DNA from: Porticoccaceae bacterium
GTDB taxonomy: Bacteria > Pseudomonadota > Gammaproteobacteria > Pseudomonadales > Porticoccaceae
Assembly (NCBI GenBank): GCA_003448675.1
Contig: DLXZ01000103.1
Coordinates: 6,993 to 16,878, forward strand
Direction of reading: 5' to 3'
DNA length: 9,886 nucleotides
The notes below the pieces were generated by a model. It worked only from the letters and a program-made list of their open reading frames with translations. It had not been told where the DNA came from and ran no database searches. Made by a program: the position numbers and the translations under genes. This document shows, piece by piece, positions 5,987 through 9,886 of this stretch. Positions within the stretch are counted from its first letter, which is position 1. Every line of letters begins with the position of its first letter.

Positions 5987-6012
5987 CCCGCAGCTCCTGG
6001 CTTCGGGTTTTT
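5987..6012 (+). terminator. Terminator-like hairpin with T5 tail (plus strand)
   Basis: CCCGCAGC and GCTTCGGG form an 8-bp stem with one C/T mismatch around a TCCTG loop, followed directly by TTTTT at 6008-6012. This is the form of an intrinsic terminator read on the plus strand. No plus-strand gene ends nearby; the closest is tas, about 520 bp back. On the minus strand the same stem lies 21 bases after the batD stop but is followed only by GTATTT, so it could also weakly end the bat transcript. Confidence 0.5.
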
Positions 6013-6027
6013 CGCTATCAGGATACG

Positions 6028-7752
6028 CTATTGGGGATAGAGCGGTTCGAGCGCCTGTAAACCGGGTTTGTTCCTTGTTTGGGAAGGTTTCGGCGCCTGT
6101 TCCAGACGCTTGATTATTGCCTCGAAATCGACCTTGGCTTTGGCGTCCCCGTGCCCGTCCTGCTTTTCATATAAAAGGGTGTCGAGTTGATCGAACAGGG
6201 ATTTTAGTTCCGGGTCATCAGCCCGCCGGGCCACCTGACCCAGGGTATGCAGGCCGGGCTCCGCCCAGTGTTGCCGCGCCCAGTGAATAACAGCTTCCCG
6301 CAGCCCGGCAAAATCGCCAGCGGCGCCGGCCTGGCGCATGGCTTTGAGGCTCGCCCGGGCGCCGGATTCCGGTACGGGGTTGTTATCGGCGGCGTTGCTT
6401 CCAGTCCGTTCGCGCCACCACAGTAGCCCCATCACGGCGCTCAGTATCAACAGCACGATATTGCTGCCTAGCAGTAGGGTGACCAGTGTGCTGTAGGGAG
6501 TAGCGACGTTTTCAGCGGTGGTGCTGTTTCCGCTCGTAGTCATGCCAACGGTTGGCCCCGGTTGGTTGGCCCCGGCGCTGTTTACCCCCGGTAGTACGGT
6601 CAGGGTGCGGGCGGGCAGGACAGCGCTGCGCGGGGTGTCGCTGGTGGTATCCCACCATTGCAGGGTAATCTCGGGCAGGGTCAGGACGCCAGCTTCGGTG
6701 GGCACGATGGCCATGGATTCCACCCGACGCCCACGCACACCATCGGCCTCGGTGCTATCTTCAAGCTGAGCCTGGTCGGCGTATAACTTGATGCTGTTGT
6801 CGGCCCCCACATCAAGGGGTGGTAATTGCACAGCGGTGAGTCCTTTGGCCTCAATGACGATAGTGCGGGTCACGGGTTCGCCAACGGTCAGCTGGGGCGG
6901 TTGTACCTGCCAGTTATCGCGCACGTTGAACGTTTGGGCGGGTAGCCAGGTGCCGCCAGTTGCCGTGGCAGGGCGAGCCTTGACAGTGAGGACTTGTTCT
7001 TCCGAGCTGAGGGCCACCCGCTTGCGGCGATAGTCCATGCGGGCGACACCGCTGTAACGCATGCCGGGTAGAATCAACTCGCCACTGATTTCGGGAAAGA
7101 TCGCATAACGGGTTTCTACAACGATGTAATCCATCCTGCCAATGCGTTTCTGATACTGGTTATCCGCCAGTTTGATGACCTGGGCGTTGGGGACTTCCAG
7201 AGGACTCATGGAAAAATCGCTTAGGGGTACGGCCGTATAGAGGCGAAGCGTTAGCAGCGCCTGTTCCTGAACATAGACGCTGCGTTTCTCCAGTTTGGTT
7301 TCGGTGAATATCTGGGCGTCGGATGACAGGCTGGTGGAAGGTTTTTTAACGATAATTTCCAGGGCGTCGCTGACTTCCCCCTTAAAACTGAAACTGGGAA
7401 TCAGCAGGTTGCCCTCCCGCCTTGGAATCAGGGTAAGCACCCAGTGGGTGTAGGATTCGGTCTGACCGTTGTTGCTGGAGTAACGGCTCTGGCGATTGCG
7501 GCTGACGATTTCAAAATCCGTCTCCAGGGCGCTGAAATCGGGCTCTCCGAACATCACCTGCTGATCCAGTGAGACCCTTAAGGTCAAGGTTTCACCGCTG
7601 CTTATTTCCTGGCGATCAACCTGACTTACCAAGGCGCCAAAAGCGGGCAGGCTGAGGCCTGAAAGCAGTAGTAAGAGCACGCTGACCAGAGCGACATCCT
7701 TGCTGATTTTGTTTGGCATGGCGGCTACTGTCCCAATGCGTGTTGCTACCAT
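6028..7752 (-). CDS. batD: BatD-family envelope protein (aerotolerance-type)
   Basis: A 574-residue BatD-family protein. The family is linked to the Bat (Bacteroides aerotolerance) clusters and thought to work with membrane vWA proteins; the biochemical role is unknown. A signal peptide is visible: a hydrophobic run at 19-35 with a likely cleavage site near AFG-A (37-40). A large beta-rich extracytoplasmic part follows (about 41-420), starting VDRQEISSGETLTLRVSL as the family does. It is rich in repeated beta-sandwich patterns such as GVLTLPEITLQWWD. One transmembrane helix lies at about 424-446 (ending WWRE), then a cytoplasmic helical tail of about 125 residues. The ATG at 7752 has GGGAG 5 bases upstream and overlaps the preceding stop by 7 bases, favouring translational coupling. 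A second possible start at Met12 (7719) lacks a good ribosome site. Family is firm. Confidence 0.92.
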   Translation of the reverse strand: MVATRIGTVAAMPNKISKDVALVSVLLLLLSGLSLPAFGALVSQVDRQEISSGETLTLRVSLDQQVMFGEPDFSALETDFEIVSRNRQSRYSSNNGQTESYTHWVLTLIPRREGNLLIPSFSFKGEVSDALEIIVKKPSTSLSSDAQIFTETKLEKRSVYVQEQALLTLRLYTAVPLSDFSMSPLEVPNAQVIKLADNQYQKRIGRMDYIVVETRYAIFPEISGELILPGMRYSGVARMDYRRKRVALSSEEQVLTVKARPATATGGTWLPAQTFNVRDNWQVQPPQLTVGEPVTRTIVIEAKGLTAVQLPPLDVGADNSIKLYADQAQLEDSTEADGVRGRRVESMAIVPTEAGVLTLPEITLQWWDTTSDTPRSAVLPARTLTVLPGVNSAGANQPGPTVGMTTSGNSTTAENVATPYSTLVTLLLGSNIVLLILSAVMGLLWWRERTGSNAADNNPVPESGARASLKAMRQAGAAGDFAGLREAVIHWARQHWAEPGLHTLGQVARRADDPELKSLFDQLDTLLYEKQDGHGDAKAKVDFEAIIKRLEQAPKPSQTRNKPGLQALEPLYPQ

Positions 7753-9590
7753 CGTTGCTCCCTATCGTTGCCGTTGGCGTTTTCCTGTTCATAGGCGCGC
7801 ATGCGGGTCTGGTGCTGAAATTTGCGCCGCAACAGGCCACCAGGATCATCCGGCACCCGCCGTAGCCACTGTTCCATGGCCTGACGCTGCTCGTCGGGTA
7901 GCTCCTCCCCTTGCTGCGCTTTTGCCTGAGTCGGTGGTGTTTGCCCGCTTTCTTGTTCTTCCTTATTGGTGTTTTGTTCAGACTGATTCAGCTTGTCTTC
8001 TTGCTCCGACTCGTCGTTCTGCTGATCTGAGTGTGATTCGGGTTGTTCACCTTGCTGATTTTGTGGCTGGCTGTTTTCGTTGTTCGAGGGTTCGTTCTGC
8101 TGCGAGTCTTGTTGTTCGGAGCTGGCCTGCTGATCAGTACTATTGTCATCGGTGTTCTGATTCTGCTGGTTTTTGTTTTGCTCGCCATTTTGCCGAGCTT
8201 GCTCCAGCACTTTTTTGACCAGATCACGGTTAAAGGTGGCGTCTTCGTGCCCCGGTTGTTCCGATAGCAACTGCTCGTAGGTTTCCAGTGCCTCCTCCAG
8301 TTTGCCGGCTCTGGCCAAGCTGTTAGCCAGGTTGTAACGGCTATCGGGACTGTTGTCCTGATTAAAAGCGCGAGTGGCCTGCTCATAATCGCCGTGGCGG
8401 TATGCTGCCGTGCCCTGCCAACGGGGATCTTTAAATTTGTCCATGGCGGTTTCCATATCGCCATTATCAAAGGCGTTTTGCCCCTGTTGATCGGGACGTT
8501 GCCACAGATCTGCCCACTCCAGAGACTGGGCTTCGGGGCTTGCCAACAGCGCTGGAGCAATTAGCCACACCACGATCAGGTTGCGGCGAAAAGCCAATAG
8601 CGTCAGGGGCAGGGCCAGAAGCAGCAGCCAATAACCCTGATCGAGCCAGGTGTCGAAGTTGCGATCCAGCTGGCGCGTATCCTGGGTGGCGAAGCTATCC
8701 CACTGACCGAGCAGATATTCAATATCCTGGTCGTTATCGCTCAGACGGGCATGGCGGCCGCCGTTCTCGCTGGCCAGGGTCTGAAAGGGGGCCGCCTCCG
8801 CACGGGCGACGACGATATTACCGGCCCTGTCCCTAACAAAGCCGCCCCCGCTAGCGGGAATGGGTGCGCCTCCCTCATTGCCCACAACCAGGGTTGAAAG
8901 CCGGAAGCCGCCCATGCCTTGTAGCAGCGTTGTGATCGCCTGCTGATCGCCCCGGGTGATGCCATCACTGATCAGCAACAGGTCGCCGCCCTGGTGCCCA
9001 GCCTGGAGAATCAACTCCATGCCCAGTTCCACGGCAGCCAGTGGTCGGCTGCCCGACGAGGGCATGATATGGGGGTGGAGAGAGGGGATCAGGGAAACTA
9101 TGGTCGCGGTATCGTCGGTCAGGGGGCTGACCAGGTGTGCGTCGCCGGCGTAGGCGATCAGGGCGCTGGTGCCTTCGCGACGTTGCTGCAGGAAGTCGGT
9201 AAGCTTAAGGCGAGCGCGGGTCAGACGATCTGGCTTCAGATCCTCCGCCAGCATGGAGGGGGACAGGTCGAGCAGGACCACCAGGGGCGCCTCCTGTTTA
9301 TGGACCGGCAGGGGCAGTCGCGACCAGCTTGGTCCGGCCAGGGCCAGGCTTGCCAGTACCCAGAAGACCAGTGCCCAAATGAAGAGTCTGTGTTGGGTTT
9401 GCTGGCCCTGATCGTCCAGCAAAAAGGGCAACAACTCGGACTGGATAACCCCCTGCCACTGGCCGGCCGAAACCCGCTGCCGCCAGAGCCGCCAGCTCAA
9501 TAGTATGGCCGGTACCAGCGCCAGCAGCCACCACGGGCGGAGGAAGTGGAAGTTGGCCAGTAGACCGGGATCAGTCGTTGCTTCAAGCAT
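7746..9590 (-). CDS. BatB-BatC fusion: vWA membrane protein with TPR and Q/N-rich tail
   Basis: A 614-residue fusion of two Bat proteins. The N-terminal half (1-335) is BatB-like: TM helices at about 20-36 and 69-87, a vWA domain (about 103-300) with MIDAS residues Asp108, Ser110 and Ser112 in DLSPS, Thr158 and Asp209 in LISDG, then a third helix at 318-334. A short RRN turn and a fourth hydrophobic segment (338-350) ending LASPEAQS look like the old signal peptide of BatC. TPR-type helices follow (about 365-460; TAAYRHGDYEQATRAF, YNLANSLARAGKLEEALETYEQLL). Residues 463-562 are low-complexity, about 42 of 100 being Gln or Asn and 22 acidic. The tail ends MEQWLRRVPDDPGGLLRRKF, a usual BatC ending. 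vWA proteins of this type bind a divalent metal and probably assemble with BatA and BatD. Start overlaps the batA stop by 8 bases without a clear ribosome site, suggesting translational coupling. Confidence 0.92.
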   Translation of the reverse strand: MLEATTDPGLLANFHFLRPWWLLALVPAILLSWRLWRQRVSAGQWQGVIQSELLPFLLDDQGQQTQHRLFIWALVFWVLASLALAGPSWSRLPLPVHKQEAPLVVLLDLSPSMLAEDLKPDRLTRARLKLTDFLQQRREGTSALIAYAGDAHLVSPLTDDTATIVSLIPSLHPHIMPSSGSRPLAAVELGMELILQAGHQGGDLLLISDGITRGDQQAITTLLQGMGGFRLSTLVVGNEGGAPIPASGGGFVRDRAGNIVVARAEAAPFQTLASENGGRHARLSDNDQDIEYLLGQWDSFATQDTRQLDRNFDTWLDQGYWLLLLALPLTLLAFRRNLIVVWLIAPALLASPEAQSLEWADLWQRPDQQGQNAFDNGDMETAMDKFKDPRWQGTAAYRHGDYEQATRAFNQDNSPDSRYNLANSLARAGKLEEALETYEQLLSEQPGHEDATFNRDLVKKVLEQARQNGEQNKNQQNQNTDDNSTDQQASSEQQDSQQNEPSNNENSQPQNQQGEQPESHSDQQNDESEQEDKLNQSEQNTNKEEQESGQTPPTQAKAQQGEELPDEQRQAMEQWLRRVPDDPGGLLRRKFQHQTRMRAYEQENANGNDREQRW

Positions 9591-9886
9591 GGGCTCGGCC
9601 CGTGGTTCTGAGTACGGCCAGCAAAAAGCTGCTGGTCAGGGTCACCGCCAGCGGCCAGTGGAATAATGCCCGGGTCGGGCGAATGGTTTCTGCATCCTGG
9701 GCGATGGGTTCCAGCCGGTCCAACTGGGCGTATATCCGGATTAGATCCTCGGGATTGCGGGCTCGAAAATACTGGCCGCCGGTACTGTCGGCGATCTGCC
9801 TGAGGGTATCTTCATCCAGGTCGGCGGAGGGGTTGATCCGGCGCACACCAAACAGTGTACGGCGCAGGACTTCATCGGCGCCGATG
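9583..9886 (-). CDS. batA: BatA-like vWA membrane protein, C-terminal fragment
   Basis: The last 100 residues of a BatA-type vWA protein; the gene runs off the right edge, so a start inside the window (for example GTG at 9846) should not be trusted. The frame is open from 9885 and begins IGADEVLRRTLFG. The end of the vWA domain is recognisable in LRQIADSTGGQYFRARNPED, followed by IYAQLDRLEPI. A terminal hydrophobic helix (HWPLAVTLTSSFLLAVL) anchors the protein, and a short basic tail ends it. The MIDAS motif lies outside the window. The TGA stop overlaps the ATG of the batB-batC fusion by 8 bases, so the three bat genes are very likely co-transcribed. The operon promoter is upstream of the window. 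Assignment rests on this signature and on the neighbours. Confidence 0.88.
   Translation of the reverse strand, partial: IGADEVLRRTLFGVRRINPSADLDEDTLRQIADSTGGQYFRARNPEDLIRIYAQLDRLEPIAQDAETIRPTRALFHWPLAVTLTSSFLLAVLRTTGRAHA

Noticed and set aside
1..9886. Mobile element, CRISPR, tRNA or toxin-antitoxin system
   Set aside because: No regularly spaced repeats, transposase or integrase motifs, tRNA-like folds or paired small ORFs were seen on either strand by eye.

Overview
The window looks like chromosomal DNA of a gammaproteobacterium, by eye moderately GC-rich. Four products closely resemble E. coli or Pseudomonas families: Tas aldo/keto reductase, YafJ class II amidotransferase, a YdiI-type hotdog thioesterase, and a small two-helix membrane protein. 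The vWA/BatD cluster has the gene order usual in Gammaproteobacteria. A cytochrome P450 beside a FadD-type acyl-CoA ligase suggests an environmental, perhaps marine, degrader of sterols, terpenoids or aliphatic acids. The taxon and substrate are inference; no rRNA, tRNA or marker gene is present to confirm them.

Layout. Positions 1-1893 (+ strand) hold the 3' end of a P450 gene and an acyl-CoA ligase gene. Positions 1922-3457 (- strand) hold a YafJ-like amidotransferase gene and a two-TM protein gene, separated by a hairpin. A 433-bp gene-free stretch (3458-3890) follows, with several small inverted repeats. At 3891-5470 a rhodanese gene (-) and tas (+) diverge from a 140-bp region. That region carries two outward-facing promoter candidates whose TTGCCA -35 boxes form an inverted repeat. 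Positions 5467-5916 (-) hold a thioesterase gene that overlaps tas tail to tail by 4 bp. Positions 6028-9886 (- strand) hold the 3' part of a Bat cluster: batA (partial), a batB-batC fusion, and batD, joined by 8-bp and 7-bp overlaps.

How the genes fit together. The P450 and ligase could act in sequence, with oxidation followed by CoA activation of a carboxylic acid. The Bat genes encode membrane-anchored vWA, TPR and BatD proteins that probably form one envelope complex; MoxR, DUF58 and DUF4381 partners would be expected just beyond 9886. The middle genes look like ordinary housekeeping or stress genes. I see no CRISPR array, insertion sequence, phage gene or toxin-antitoxin module, and no clearly undescribed system. 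The most useful leads are regulatory: the symmetric divergent promoter, the tas/thioesterase overlap with a downstream + strand terminator-like hairpin, the palindrome over the promoter of the two-TM gene, and the structured gene-free stretch.
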